DNA of 64,000 bases from Flavivirga amylovorans (lineage in GTDB: Bacteria > Bacteroidota > Bacteroidia > Flavobacteriales > Flavobacteriaceae): NCBI RefSeq assembly GCF_030540875.1, contig NZ_JAUOEM010000003.1, positions 434,001 to 498,000 of the forward strand, in the 5' to 3' direction. Of this stretch, positions 1 through 8,250 are shown in pieces (the stretch's first letter is position 1; every line of letters starts with the position of its first letter). A program made the position numbers and the translations under genes. The notes under the pieces were generated by a model that saw nothing but the letters and a program-made list of their open reading frames with translations, was not told where the DNA came from and ran no database searches.

Positions 1-444
1 CATGGTTTTCATGTAAATTAAAGGCAAACAAATATAGTTGTATCAGTCGTATTATAAAAGAGGAACTTATAAGTTTAGTTGAAATTTAACATTACAGTGT
101 GATATATAGAGGGGTGAATTAAAATTCTATTTTACATAATATTAATTATAGTACATTTTATAACAATTAGCGAAATATCTTTTGTCTTGAAACAAAAGAA
201 ACAAAAATTCAAGACTGCATATAATTTTGGAAACAATTACGGCTCGTTACGCTATATTTTAGGAAACAGGCTAACTTCTTAAGACTGCTTTTAGGTACAT
301 TTAAGATTAGAACTCTTAAGATTGTGTATTACTAGACCCCTAAAATATGGACGCTCCATTCACCTATTGTTTTAGCCAAAATTAGTATGAGGTCGTTTTA
401 ACATCCTGCTTCTATTGAACATTGAACTAATACAAGTCACAGGA
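1..444. other. non-coding stretch with family B repeat
   Basis: I see no gene here. Positions about 183-405 form the longer copy of an interspersed repeat (family B) whose second copy is at 17564-17705. It opens with a small inverted repeat (CTTGA ... TCAAG around an A-rich loop) and closes with a block containing TTTTAGCCAAAATT and TATGAGGTCG. Relative to the second copy it carries two extra segments of roughly 35 bases. The first 180 bases are AT-rich and unexplained. Confidence 0.55.
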
Positions 445-1564
445 TTATAAATCTCTAATCAAAGATGTTTTAATACTTGATTTAGAAAAATCTAAGTTAT
501 CTATAGACTCCTCGTGATCGTAGAATAATACTATATTTTTAGCGTTAGAATCCTTTGCAGAATTATATATCATACCATCAACATTTAAATCAGGATTGTA
601 TCTTATATATTCTGTAATTACCTGAGTCGGTAGATATTCTAGAACCGAATCTTTTTTAAGAACAGGAAGACTTACTTCGGTAACAAATGAATTCATAAAG
701 GAAATTATATCTATTGAATCGTTTTTTTCTTCATCAAAAATAGATGGTACATCTGGAAGTTTTGTTAAATCAACTAGCCTTAAAGCTTTTTTATTTCTGA
801 AATTGTTAATCCTTTATGTTTGCTACAATAAAATAATGATATTCCAGCAGCATTCATTCTTCCTGCTGTTTTATTTTGGGAGTTAGGTAATGAAGCTATT
901 TTAGATGCGTCACTAACTTCATTTTTTATTTTATAGTATGTTGTCTAGTTCTATATAATATTGTTTTAGTTTTGAGTATAGTTATCATATTATGCTTAAG
1001 TATAGTAGCTTCTACTTGATGTAAAATATCGGCAGGATCGGATAAATTCCATTGTTGAAATGTTTCAGAAAAGTGAAAAGCAAATCTAGCCTTATGCTTT
1101 AATACTTCTTTAAAGTGATTCCATAAATCATCTAAATATTCTTCGTGAGAGCCAAATTCATTTCGTTCACAATATAATTGACCTGTTGAAAGTTGATTAC
1201 TTACGTCTTCAAGTAATTTATCATCTTCTATCCTTAAATCAAATGGATCATCCCACCATATTTCCTCAAAAGGTTGTACGTTTCCATCAAAACCATACTC
1301 AGAATCTTTATTCAAATATCTGCCATTTGCAGGATCTTCATAAACATAATCTAAACCAACAGCAATTAAAGTTAAAACAGCTTCTAGTTCAATTACAATA
1401 AGTCTCTTATTACAATAAGAACAAATACCTTTTTCTCCTTGTTTTCCGATGTATTCATTTAAAAAACAATCGTTAAAGTGGTTTTTACAAACATATGTTC
1501 CTATATCAAAATAGTATCCTTCTTCTACATCTCCTGGTTTTAAATATCTTTTTGTCCACGTCAC
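445..1564 (-). pseudogene. HEPN/RES-domain toxin-like gene, broken by two frameshifts
   Basis: Reading on the minus strand from a GTG at 1564, the first frame gives an N-terminal module with paired cysteines (CKNHF ... CSYC), matching the HEPN/RES N-terminal domain, then the start of a RES domain (LYRTR). A stop follows at 926-928. Shifting frame at the A/T run near 922-934 restores RES-like sequence with GRMNAAGISLFY. A second shift at the run 787-792 restores ALRLVDL, EYLPTQV and IVLFYD to the stop at 445. Two single-base losses explain everything, since 1120 bases plus 2 gives 374 codons, a plausible full length. RES proteins are toxins, some of which degrade NAD+. The gene is probably inactive; a sequencing error is possible, but a third frameshift lies next door and none is seen in the following genes. 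Confidence 0.7.
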
Positions 1565-1592
1565 GTTTTAGCCAAAATTATATGAGGTTATT
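1565..1592. repeat. fragment of repeat family B
   Basis: About 28 bases containing TTTTAGCCAAAATTATATGA match the closing block of the family B repeats at 370-405 and 17681-17705. The fragment fills the gap between the HEPN/RES pseudogene start and the end of the small frameshifted gene, so its arrival may have separated or damaged that operon. Confidence 0.45.
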
Positions 1593-1846
1593 ACTTTAGT
1601 TTTTCAATCATGTTTTCTAGCGAATACTTTGCTAATTCTGGAATTGTATTAGCAGAAACATTAATCTCCCAATTAGACAAACTTGTCATTAAACTTACTT
1701 CGTTATGTGGTGTCTAAATCTATGGATTGTAGGTATAATTGATTATTTCCAATTAAAAAGTCAACTCCTTCCCTCCCATCAGTTTTGGCGGTTAATTCTA
1801 TGTTATGACTTTTTAATTCTGATTTTAGAAACTCTAACGCAGTCAT
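1591..1846 (-). pseudogene. small protein of the XRE/HEPN-RES cluster, frameshifted
   Basis: The ATG at 1846 overlaps the TGA of the upstream XRE gene (ATGA junction), so translation was probably coupled. The first frame begins MTALEFLKSELKSHN and ends at a stop at 1703-1705. The other frame continues HNEVSLMTSLSNWEI and ends KLK plus stop at 1591. Length 256 bases means one extra base, or two missing, relative to an 85-codon gene. I do not recognise the family. It sits between an XRE regulator and a HEPN/RES toxin-like gene, so a role in that module is inferred from position only. Confidence 0.5.
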
Positions 1847-2049
1847 TTTGTAGAAACTAAAAGCTCTCTAATATCTACATCTAAGATTTTTGCTATCTTT
1901 TTTAAATCTTTTAAATGTGGTTGAGATTTATTGTTGCAAAATGCAGTTACAGAAGTCGTACTTTTTCCAAGTTCTTCTGCAAGCCATACTTGCGATTTTC
2001 CTTGAATCACTAAAACTTCTTTTATTCTATTTATCCTATCTACTGCCAT
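1843..2049 (-). CDS. XRE-family helix-turn-helix regulator
   Basis: This 68-residue protein is almost entirely a Cro/C1-type helix-turn-helix: IKEVLVIQGKSQVWLAEEL followed by the recognition region STTSVTAFCNNK and the closing LKKIAKILDVDIRELL. Proteins of this size commonly act as antitoxins or autorepressors. It heads a minus-strand cluster with a small frameshifted gene (4-base overlap) and a broken HEPN/RES gene, so it is probably the surviving regulator of a decayed toxin-antitoxin-like module. Start chosen because the HTH begins a few residues after this ATG. Confidence 0.85.
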   Translation of the reverse strand: MAVDRINRIKEVLVIQGKSQVWLAEELGKSTTSVTAFCNNKSQPHLKDLKKIAKILDVDIRELLVSTK

Positions 2050-2058
2050 GATTGTATG

Positions 2059-2087
2059 ATGTATTCTACCTTAAATATATAATACAT
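2059..2087. promoter_or_regulatory. candidate XRE operator dyad
   Basis: Arms ATGTATT (2059-2065) and AATACAT (2081-2087) form an inverted repeat with a 15-base spacer, 10 bases upstream of the XRE start codon. Small XRE regulators usually bind such dyads and repress themselves. Sequence pattern plus inference only; the region is AT-rich, so chance is possible. Confidence 0.35.
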
Positions 2088-2131
2088 ACTTATTAAAACA
2101 TAAGTTTAAATTAAATTTTATTAATCCAAAC

Positions 2132-2162
2132 TTGCGTTTTTGAATTTTTTATTATAAGTTTG
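2132..2162 (+). promoter_or_regulatory. predicted Bacteroidota promoter of the 65-residue gene
   Basis: TTG (2132-2134), 20 bases, then TAAGTTTG (2155-2162) fits the Bacteroidota -33/-7 pattern (TTG, TAnnTTTG). It faces the small gene starting at 2244, leaving a leader of roughly 75 bases. Confidence 0.5.
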
Positions 2163-2243
2163 AATTAACTTTATGTAAGTTAAAATTATATAAATATAAT
2201 TTTTAGTTAAATTTTAATTGTTAATAACTTTATTTCAAATTTT

Positions 2244-2441
2244 ATGCCATATCCTAAATACACCAAAGCCGACCTTGAGAAAATCGTATATACTCAACTA
2301 GATAATTTAAACGCGATTCACGACTTATTACGCATTATGAAAATTCAGAATGAGCTAATTGATAATGCAAATAAGAAACTAAAGGATGAAGTGATTGATT
2401 TTAAGAAACGGGTTAATTATGGGACGGGAAAAAGAAGTTAA
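2244..2441 (+). CDS. small hypothetical protein, 65 residues
   Basis: I do not recognise this protein. It is hydrophilic, predicted largely helical, starts MPYPKYTKADLEKIV and ends in a basic tail (KKRVNYGTGKRS). It has no signal peptide or membrane segment. A good promoter-like sequence lies upstream at 2132-2162. It is divergent from the XRE gene and converges on the DUF2326 ATPase with only 10 bases between stop codons. Being a lone plus-strand gene inside a minus-strand defence-like cluster, it could belong to either module or to neither. Confidence 0.5.
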   Translation: MPYPKYTKADLEKIVYTQLDNLNAIHDLLRIMKIQNELIDNANKKLKDEVIDFKKRVNYGTGKRS

Positions 2442-2451
2442 TTTTAGTAGA

Positions 2452-4185
2452 TTAACCAATTTCTGAATATTTATCACCAATTATGAATCTATTTGATTTA
2501 GTGTAAATTGCCCTAGCGTAGTCGTGTATGTTAAAATCTAAGAACTTTTTAGAGCTATCATCATCTACTTTATCACTATTTAAAGTTAATATATACTGAA
2601 AGGAATTATTGTCCTCAATTGAATATAAAAAATTAAGGCTTCTTAGTAGTGTATCTTGGTCAACATCAAAAATATTATCGTGGATTAAAAGTCTTGGATG
2701 CTTAATCTTTGTAAATTGATTTAATAATAATGAGACATCATAAATGAAAACTTTTGCTCTTTCTACACTATGACTACCACCATAATCTATTGACATATTA
2801 AATTTCACTATGTCTCTATAAGTATCTCTATTAACAGTTTCAATAGTAAATGAACAACCTTTATTCCCCATAATATACTGATGAATATTAGCTATTGTTT
2901 TGTTAAAACTATCTATTTTACTATCATTATTAACAATCTCCTCGTCTACTTTTGTTACTAAATTAGACTTGTTTGATTTTAATCTATTTTTGTGTTGTTT
3001 ATTATAATCATAGCTCTTTAATTGTGTTCTAATATTACTTGATTCTTCACTTTTTCTATGATATATTGCTAAACTTTGTTTCAAATTTTTAAACACTCCT
3101 TTTTTATCAATTGCCTTTAATAATCCTGACCTGTTGTCATCTAGAGATCTAATCTTTTTATTAATTATTTTATGTTTTGCTAAAAGAGTTTTTAATTTCT
3201 CGTTGACTATATGATTTTGAAAATTTTCAATTTTTTCTTTGAAACTGTTAACTTGTTCAAAAGATTTTTTTAATTGATTACCTAATCCTTGCTTAAATTG
3301 CTCGTAAATAAATAAAACATCTGCCTCATCAATCTTTTCTATTTCTGGTAATAATCTTATTTTTTGAATACTAAGTTTTAAATATGTTTGTTGGGTTCTT
3401 AACTCGTTTAAAGCCAAATCTATACTAATTAAATCATCTTCTACTTTCTCAAATGATTCATATGTTTTTAATTCCTCTAAATCATTTTCTAGTTTTTCTA
3501 ATTCCTCTTCTTTAGAGTTAACTTCAGCTCTAACATCAGTTAGACTTTTTAGACCATTTTGAGTTAAACTTTTATTTAAATCGCTTATATAGCGAGAATA
3601 TTTATCAATTTCTGTTATAGTATTTTGAGCAAGACGATAAGCGGCAATATCAAAATCAAGTAAATAAAGTGTTGTTGTATGATCTGCAGGAACTCTATTT
3701 TTAGTATCAAAATAACTTACAATATCTTTAAATTCAGATCGCTCATCTCTGATACTCGGGTTTAATAACTCTCTAAATGAAGGATTCAAATTTATCTTTG
3801 ACTTATTAGTGTAAAATAAATCATTTAAATAATTTAAAGCATTTTCAATACTATCAAAAGTAACCGTATTCCCATCTAAAGTAATTTCTGGTTTATCATC
3901 TGTTGCAACTGTACGAATTATTGTTAAATCTTTATTGTTTATTTTTAAATCTAAACATATTTTGGTATCGGGATTTAAAATTGCTTTTGGGATTTTAAAA
4001 ACTCTGCTACCTGTTTTCTTTCTTAACAAGCAAAAGTTTAAAAATTCTATTGACATAGATTTTCCAACTCCATTAGTCTTATTAGAAGATTCGTCTTTTT
4101 CACCCAATATAAAGTTTAATCCTTTTTTAAAATAAATCGGCTTAATTATTTCTGGATAAGTGTATAACTTTTTTATTCTTATCAT
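2452..4185 (-). CDS. DUF2326 / ABC-three-component SMC-like ATPase
   Basis: This 577-residue protein has a split ATPase head separated by a long coiled coil, the Rad50/SMC plan. The Walker A region is at residues 35-43 (NKTNGVGKS). Residues about 190-420 are rich in Glu, Lys and Leu heptads. Near residue 500 RLLIHDNIFDV matches the Walker B region of DUF2326 proteins. DUF2326 ATPases are the ABC component of ABC-three-component (ABC-3C) predicted conflict systems, in which nucleic-acid sensing drives an effector. The ATG overlaps the stop of the small upstream gene by 4 bases, indicating translational coupling. Function here is by family and context. Confidence 0.85.
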   Translation of the reverse strand: MIRIKKLYTYPEIIKPIYFKKGLNFILGEKDESSNKTNGVGKSMSIEFLNFCLLRKKTGSRVFKIPKAILNPDTKICLDLKINNKDLTIIRTVATDDKPEITLDGNTVTFDSIENALNYLNDLFYTNKSKINLNPSFRELLNPSIRDERSEFKDIVSYFDTKNRVPADHTTTLYLLDFDIAAYRLAQNTITEIDKYSRYISDLNKSLTQNGLKSLTDVRAEVNSKEEELEKLENDLEELKTYESFEKVEDDLISIDLALNELRTQQTYLKLSIQKIRLLPEIEKIDEADVLFIYEQFKQGLGNQLKKSFEQVNSFKEKIENFQNHIVNEKLKTLLAKHKIINKKIRSLDDNRSGLLKAIDKKGVFKNLKQSLAIYHRKSEESSNIRTQLKSYDYNKQHKNRLKSNKSNLVTKVDEEIVNNDSKIDSFNKTIANIHQYIMGNKGCSFTIETVNRDTYRDIVKFNMSIDYGGSHSVERAKVFIYDVSLLLNQFTKIKHPRLLIHDNIFDVDQDTLLRSLNFLYSIEDNNSFQYILTLNSDKVDDDSSKKFLDFNIHDYARAIYTKSNRFIIGDKYSEIG

Positions 4186-4433
4186 TTTGAAAAAATATAG
4201 GGTTCTTCAAAATCAACAATATCTGTTGCATATAAAAGCATTAGTGAATAATTCAATTGTTCATTATTTAAAAGGTTTTCTTTTTTCAAAAGACTTGCAA
4301 TATCGTAAATAGAAATTTTTTTATCTTCTCTTTTACTCAATTCTTTTAAAATTAAATAACCAATATAGACTATAGATTTCTTTACCTTTTCATCTTTAGA
4401 TATTAATGAGCTCATATTAGTTTGGAAAAACAT
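4182..4433 (-). CDS. ABC-3C-like middle component, small protein
   Basis: This 83-residue protein has no signal peptide and looks all-helical, with IDKSL-type features absent and a central segment VYIGYLILKELSKREDK followed by a winged-helix-like ISIYDIASLLKKENLL. It overlaps the upstream SMEK gene by 17 bases and the downstream ATPase gene by 4 bases. In ABC-three-component systems a short middle component lies exactly here and is thought to link ATPase and effector; the sequence resembles the MC6 type, from memory. The assignment rests on position, size and overlaps more than on motifs. Confidence 0.7.
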   Translation of the reverse strand: MFFQTNMSSLISKDEKVKKSIVYIGYLILKELSKREDKKISIYDIASLLKKENLLNNEQLNYSLMLLYATDIVDFEEPYIFSK

Positions 4434-5370
4434 TGCATCTAATTAATTGATGTATTAAATAAAATTTCACAGCCATTTGATCAAAAGATAATCCTTCTTT
4501 TATAAAAAGATCGTTAAAAAAAGAACTTAAATTTTCTAATGCATCTTCTGGGTTATTATCACTACTCATTAGATGTTTATTACTAACATCTTTAAGGTAA
4601 GCACCTATTTTTCTTATTTTTACAGAAGAAATATCTGTATTGTTTTCTGCTAATTCTAATGCGTAAGCATAATCAAGATACAAATCCGAATATAGTTTTT
4701 TTAAAAAAGTTGCGTATTCCTTAAATCGTTTTTCAATTTTATATTTAGGGTCTGGTTCATCCTCTGTTTTAAAAGTTTTATGATTATCTTCATCACTAAT
4801 GAAATCAATTAAATTAATAAATGTTTTTACTTCATTTGGTTTAGACTCTATTTTAGATTTATAGTAAGGATGAACCAATTCATCACTTAACCATTTTTCA
4901 ATTTTAATGACCTTGTCTAAATCATCAATATCTTGAATTTTAGTTATAATATATGGAACATCTATTACATCTTTGCCCATATCAAAAGAAAAGTTATCAT
5001 TTTTAATAACATCATCTCTTTTAATCTTATCTTTTATTACAAGTATTTTAAGCTTGTTGTAGTGCTTATATAATTCTTTTTCGTTAAAAGCAGAAACAGT
5101 TTCTTTTATTTTATTTTTAGAATTATCTGATGTAACTTGAATAGCAATTTTATTTATTCTATCTCCTAAATCTATGACTGCAACATTCTGTTCAACAATA
5201 TTTATATTTTCCAAATTAATATCGAGAATGTCGTTTAGCATAATTTTATAAAACTGCTCAGCGTGTATATTAATGTCTTGCAGATTAACTTTACTACGCA
5301 AACTTACTTCTCCTTTAAGTATTGCTAAATGACTAATTATTTTTGTTATTAAAACTTCTCTATTACGCAT
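4417..5370 (-). CDS. SMEK domain-containing protein (ABC-3C effector-like component)
   Basis: The 317-residue product starts MRNREVLITKIISHLAIL and its first 120 residues show the SMEK pattern: a helical start, then AVIDLGDRINKIAIQVTSD followed by a Lys-containing helix (KIKETVSAF). The acidic residue then beta-strand with Q-V-T is reminiscent of restriction-endonuclease-fold cores, but that is inference. The C-terminal half is helical and unrecognised. SMEK proteins are known partners of ABC-three-component operons. It is the first gene of a three-gene overlapping operon with a TAAATTTG promoter box just upstream. It is the likely sensor or effector arm. Confidence 0.75.
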   Translation of the reverse strand: MRNREVLITKIISHLAILKGEVSLRSKVNLQDINIHAEQFYKIMLNDILDINLENINIVEQNVAVIDLGDRINKIAIQVTSDNSKNKIKETVSAFNEKELYKHYNKLKILVIKDKIKRDDVIKNDNFSFDMGKDVIDVPYIITKIQDIDDLDKVIKIEKWLSDELVHPYYKSKIESKPNEVKTFINLIDFISDEDNHKTFKTEDEPDPKYKIEKRFKEYATFLKKLYSDLYLDYAYALELAENNTDISSVKIRKIGAYLKDVSNKHLMSSDNNPEDALENLSSFFNDLFIKEGLSFDQMAVKFYLIHQLIRCNVFPN

Positions 5371-5392
5371 TAAGTTATCATAGTGTAGAAAT

Positions 5393-5430
5393 CAAATTTA
5401 GTAAATGTAAATATTTTATTACTAAAATTT
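5393..5430 (-). promoter_or_regulatory. promoter and dyad of the ABC-3C-like operon
   Basis: On the minus strand TAAATTTG (5400-5393) matches the TAnnTTTG -7 box and would give a leader of about 16 bases to the SMEK start. No clear -33 TTG is present. The box is one arm of an inverted repeat, AAATTTAGTAA (5394-5404) against TTACTAAAATTT (5419-5430), with one unpaired base. A repressor bound there would cover the promoter. Confidence 0.45.
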
Positions 5431-5524
5431 TAAATATTTATTTTTTTTATAAGTTTATTAATAAAGTGTTTCTTCACTCAAGTACTAATTGAAAATAGGA
5501 ACTCATAAACTCGAGGTTTAGTTT

Positions 5525-6607
5525 TTAACCAAAATTCAATAATGCTTCTATAGCTTTTTTTGAGCTATTTGTTAAATCATTTAAAGCTTTATCAATAGAT
5601 TCTACAGATTCATTTCTTTTTGAAATTAAACTATCTAATTGGTTCTTCTGATTTATATAATCGTTGTCATTTTCTGGAACACCTTTAGCTTTCAATGCTT
5701 TTAGAGAATCAGTAAGTTTATTAATTTCAGGGTCATAAAAATCCATTATTCTTTTGCGATTAGAACTTAATTTATTTTTATAACATTCGAACATAGCTTT
5801 TGCAGGTTCAATAACTTCTGCAACAATTCTTTCCTTAATAGCCATTCTTTTTTGTGCTGAAGCCATTTCAGCTTGAGAAGCTATTGATCCAGCTGCTTCA
5901 GCCATCTTTTTCCCTGCATCTTTGGCAAAACGGATAGTAATTGAAGGAATTCTGAATATCATGTCTTTCTGTTCAAGTTTTATTTCAGGTATATCAAAAA
6001 CTATTTTTTGCTCTTTCATTGTAACTTCAGGAACTCCAATTACAATTCTTTGTTTTCGATTTTCGTAAGTAGGCACATCTAAATATGTTTGTTCCCAAGT
6101 TATTGTTGTTTGTGGAACATCTAGACATACACGAAACATACCTGAACCAGTACATTTCGTTTTCATTCGAGTTGTACTATGAGGAATTTTAGGGCCTTTT
6201 TTTCTTTTCATCACCAAAGTTGGTACATCGAAGATAATATCATTGTCTTTGACTGTAACTTGCGGAACATCAAATTTCCAAGTTTCACTCCTCATTGTTA
6301 TAGTAGGTATATCCAATGAAATTCGTTCTTCAGAATAAGAAGTTTCAATCGTAAATAGTGAGCCTATTAATTTTCCAGTTGCGCCACCAATAACAGCTCC
6401 AGCTGGACCTCCTATGGTTCCACCAATAACTGTACCTGCCGTAACAGCAACACCATTTGCTAAATCACTTTCTTGTTCAAATTCTTGCTCTAATTCAATA
6501 GATTTTTCTTCTGCTTCTTGGGCTATTTTTGCTAATTCATTTTCTAAATCAATTTGGACACTTTTCAAAGCTTGGTTAAATTCTAATTCTTTTGTTTCAC
6601 AACTCAT
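5525..6607 (-). CDS. unrecognised protein with glycine zipper and 14-residue DVP repeats
   Basis: I do not recognise this 360-residue protein. Its parts in order are: an acidic helical/coiled-coil segment (1-48); a glycine-zipper hydrophobic stretch (55-83, GTVIGGTIGGPAGAVIGG), probably membrane-interacting; then beta-rich repeats of the form (F/L)D(V/I)P-x-(V/I)-T-(M/V)-K. The repeat prolines fall at 101, 115, 129, then after an insert 165, 179, 193, 207 and 221, an exact 14-residue period. A long helical, probably coiled-coil tail (230-350) follows. There is no signal peptide. The upstream minus-strand gene encodes a two-TM SLATT-like protein 142 bases away, so a membrane-associated complex is plausible. 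Confidence 0.7.
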   Translation of the reverse strand: MSCETKELEFNQALKSVQIDLENELAKIAQEAEEKSIELEQEFEQESDLANGVAVTAGTVIGGTIGGPAGAVIGGATGKLIGSLFTIETSYSEERISLDIPTITMRSETWKFDVPQVTVKDNDIIFDVPTLVMKRKKGPKIPHSTTRMKTKCTGSGMFRVCLDVPQTTITWEQTYLDVPTYENRKQRIVIGVPEVTMKEQKIVFDIPEIKLEQKDMIFRIPSITIRFAKDAGKKMAEAAGSIASQAEMASAQKRMAIKERIVAEVIEPAKAMFECYKNKLSSNRKRIMDFYDPEINKLTDSLKALKAKGVPENDNDYINQKNQLDSLISKRNESVESIDKALNDLTNSSKKAIEALLNFG

Positions 6608-6749
6608 AATATTTTGGTTTAAAAGTTATTTTTTCAATTTGCTGGTAAATACTTATATAATGTTTTTCGTTTTTTGGATATATGGTAATAATGTTATATT
6701 TTATAAGAGAATGATACTTGAACTTGAACATCAAATATTTTTAAGAAGA

Positions 6750-7214
6750 TTACTCTCTTTGAACATCTAAATCTGGAAGTTGTTCAGCTTTATCTAATAT
6801 TTCCATTTTGTCTTTTCTGCTAATCTCCTCTAAATCAGTAACAATTTTGACAAATCTTGATAAACTTTGTTCATCATCAAGCCCTTCATAGCCATCAGAT
6901 TTAAACTTGTATTTTCTATATTCAGATGACAAAGAAATATGAAATAATTCATAATTTTTCCATTGGCTTTTAAATTTAAATAATGTGTCAATGGCTGCTA
7001 ATACACCAATAAAAAAGCTTACCCAAGCAATGATTTTTGTTAAATTTTTACCTGCAAAAATAATTGCAAGACCAGGAATTACAGCTCCAACCACTACAAT
7101 TGACATTGCTTTTGTAAATAAAAAAAGAAATTTGTATAACTTATATCGTTGCCTATATTCCTCAATCTTAGAAATAATCTCCCCAATAAACAATTCTCTG
7201 GCTTTTGAACTCAT
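6750..7214 (-). CDS. DUF4231/SLATT-like two-TM membrane protein
   Basis: This 154-residue protein has a basic helical N-terminus (EEYRQRYKLYKFLFLF), two adjacent membrane helices (about 27-55 and 60-78) and a cytosolic C-terminal helix. The layout Arg/Tyr-rich helix, two TM segments, then a helix with a conserved Trp-x-x-Tyr matches DUF4231 and the SLATT superfamily. SLATT proteins are predicted pore-forming effectors coupled to nucleotide-sensing or other defence modules. No nucleotide cyclase is adjacent; the nearest partner is the 14-residue-repeat protein downstream on the same strand. Family assignment is moderate. Confidence 0.65.
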   Translation of the reverse strand: MSSKARELFIGEIISKIEEYRQRYKLYKFLFLFTKAMSIVVVGAVIPGLAIIFAGKNLTKIIAWVSFFIGVLAAIDTLFKFKSQWKNYELFHISLSSEYRKYKFKSDGYEGLDDEQSLSRFVKIVTDLEEISRKDKMEILDKAEQLPDLDVQRE

Positions 7215-7614
7215 AATAAAATTATAGAATTTGAAAATGCTAAAACATACCCAATAGTGGGTAATTATTAAAAACTGTGCTATTATTTTTGCTAAAAAGG
7301 AGAGTTAATCACTAAATATCAAATGATTGCAATAAATATAAGAAAAATATTTCAATTGCCATTCCACACACATTCCACTACTCTCCTATCGTCGTTTCGT
7401 AAAAAGCGTGTTCCATTAAGATTCTAGAGAAAATTTTTAGAAGAAAAAAATAAAGGAAATGATGTATTAAATTTCGCTTTTAGCCAAAGCAAAGTTACAT
7501 AACGCAGAACATTATAGAACGTTTATATATTCCATAATCAGTCATTATGTAAAATTGCTTAATAAACTTTAGTTTTATGAATTTTATTGTAAAAGGTTTA
7601 AGGAAAGTTATAAT
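7215..7614. other. non-coding stretch holding repeat family A copy 1
   Basis: No gene is seen. About 230 of the 400 bases belong to the family A repeat described separately (7358-7590). The rest is AT-rich promoter-side sequence of the SLATT-like gene and the 3' side of the ParE gene. Confidence 0.5.
7358..7590. repeat. interspersed repeat family A, copy 1
   Basis: This copy starts CATTCCACACACATTCCACT, continues with TTTCGTAAAAAGCGTGTTCC and GAAAATTTTTAGAAGAAAAA, and has a hairpin AATTTCGCTTT (7470-7480) / AAAGCAAAGTT (7486-7496). It ends with ACATAACGCAGAACATTATA and a tail CATTATGTAAAATTGCTT. Matching copies lie at 9921-10045, 22184-22407 and 29257-29401, all in the same orientation. Confidence 0.75.
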
Positions 7615-7905
7615 TTATAGATTATTTTCATAATCCATACTTTGACTTAATACACGAACAATTAAAATATCAATATCTGTAGATAAATAAAAAATGGTAT
7701 GAGATTTATAAGAAAATCTTTTTAATGACAGAATAAATTCAGATGCATCGCGTCCTAAAGTACTATTATCAGCTAAAATTTGAAATAGTGTATGCATTCC
7801 TGATAAATATGTTTGGGCTTGTTTTAATCCAAATGTTTCAATGCCGTACTCATACATTTTGGCAAGATCAATTTCGGCGCTTCTTGATACTTTATAAACG
7901 CCCAT
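7615..7905 (-). CDS. parE: ParE/RelE-family toxin
   Basis: The 96-residue product begins MGVYKVSRSAEIDLAKMYEYG, a typical ParE opening (a strand then a helix with D-L), and ends with the strand pair SYKSHTIFYLSTDIDILIVRVL that closes the RelE/ParE fold. ParE toxins poison DNA gyrase. I chose the ATG at 7905 rather than one at 7926 because it lies inside the end of the antitoxin gene with a 14-base overlap and matches the usual ParE N-terminus. It is the partner of the ParD-like gene upstream. Confidence 0.85.
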   Translation of the reverse strand: MGVYKVSRSAEIDLAKMYEYGIETFGLKQAQTYLSGMHTLFQILADNSTLGRDASEFILSLKRFSYKSHTIFYLSTDIDILIVRVLSQSMDYENNL

Positions 7906-8149
7906 CTGCCCGCAGACGGTCTTCAACTTCCTTCATGATATCTGGAACGGATTTATCACTAATACCACTTTCCATGCCTTCAGTTATAGCTGCTTTGAGT
8001 GCTGAAAATTTGGCGTTTTTTGCTTGATCTCGTCTTACTAAATCACGAATGTATTCACTATCATTAGTAAATTCTCCTATTGTAATTCGTGACTTTATCC
8101 ACTTATCCTGTTTTTCAGTAAATGTTATTGTTTTTCTAATTGTTGACAT
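7892..8149 (-). CDS. parD: ParD-family antitoxin
   Basis: This 85-residue protein begins with the short DNA-binding strand of ribbon-helix-helix antitoxins (STIRKTITFTEKQDKWIKSR), followed by a helix pair with SEYIRDLVRRDQ. The C-terminal half is the flexible toxin-binding tail. ParD represses the operon and neutralises ParE. The gene precedes and overlaps the toxin gene, the standard order. The pair looks intact. Confidence 0.88.
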   Translation of the reverse strand: MSTIRKTITFTEKQDKWIKSRITIGEFTNDSEYIRDLVRRDQAKNAKFSALKAAITEGMESGISDKSVPDIMKEVEDRLRADGRL

Positions 8150-8250
8150 AAATACATGCTTTAATAATCATACTATTGATGCAATTTAATGTGTTTAATT
8201 GAATATTACAAAAATGGAGAGTGCGAATTGCTGTAATTCAATATATATAC

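Noticed and set aside
1186-1401. Plus-strand open frame of 71 codons inside the HEPN/RES pseudogene
   Set aside because: It is Gln/His/Leu-biased antisense to coding sequence, with no recognisable family.
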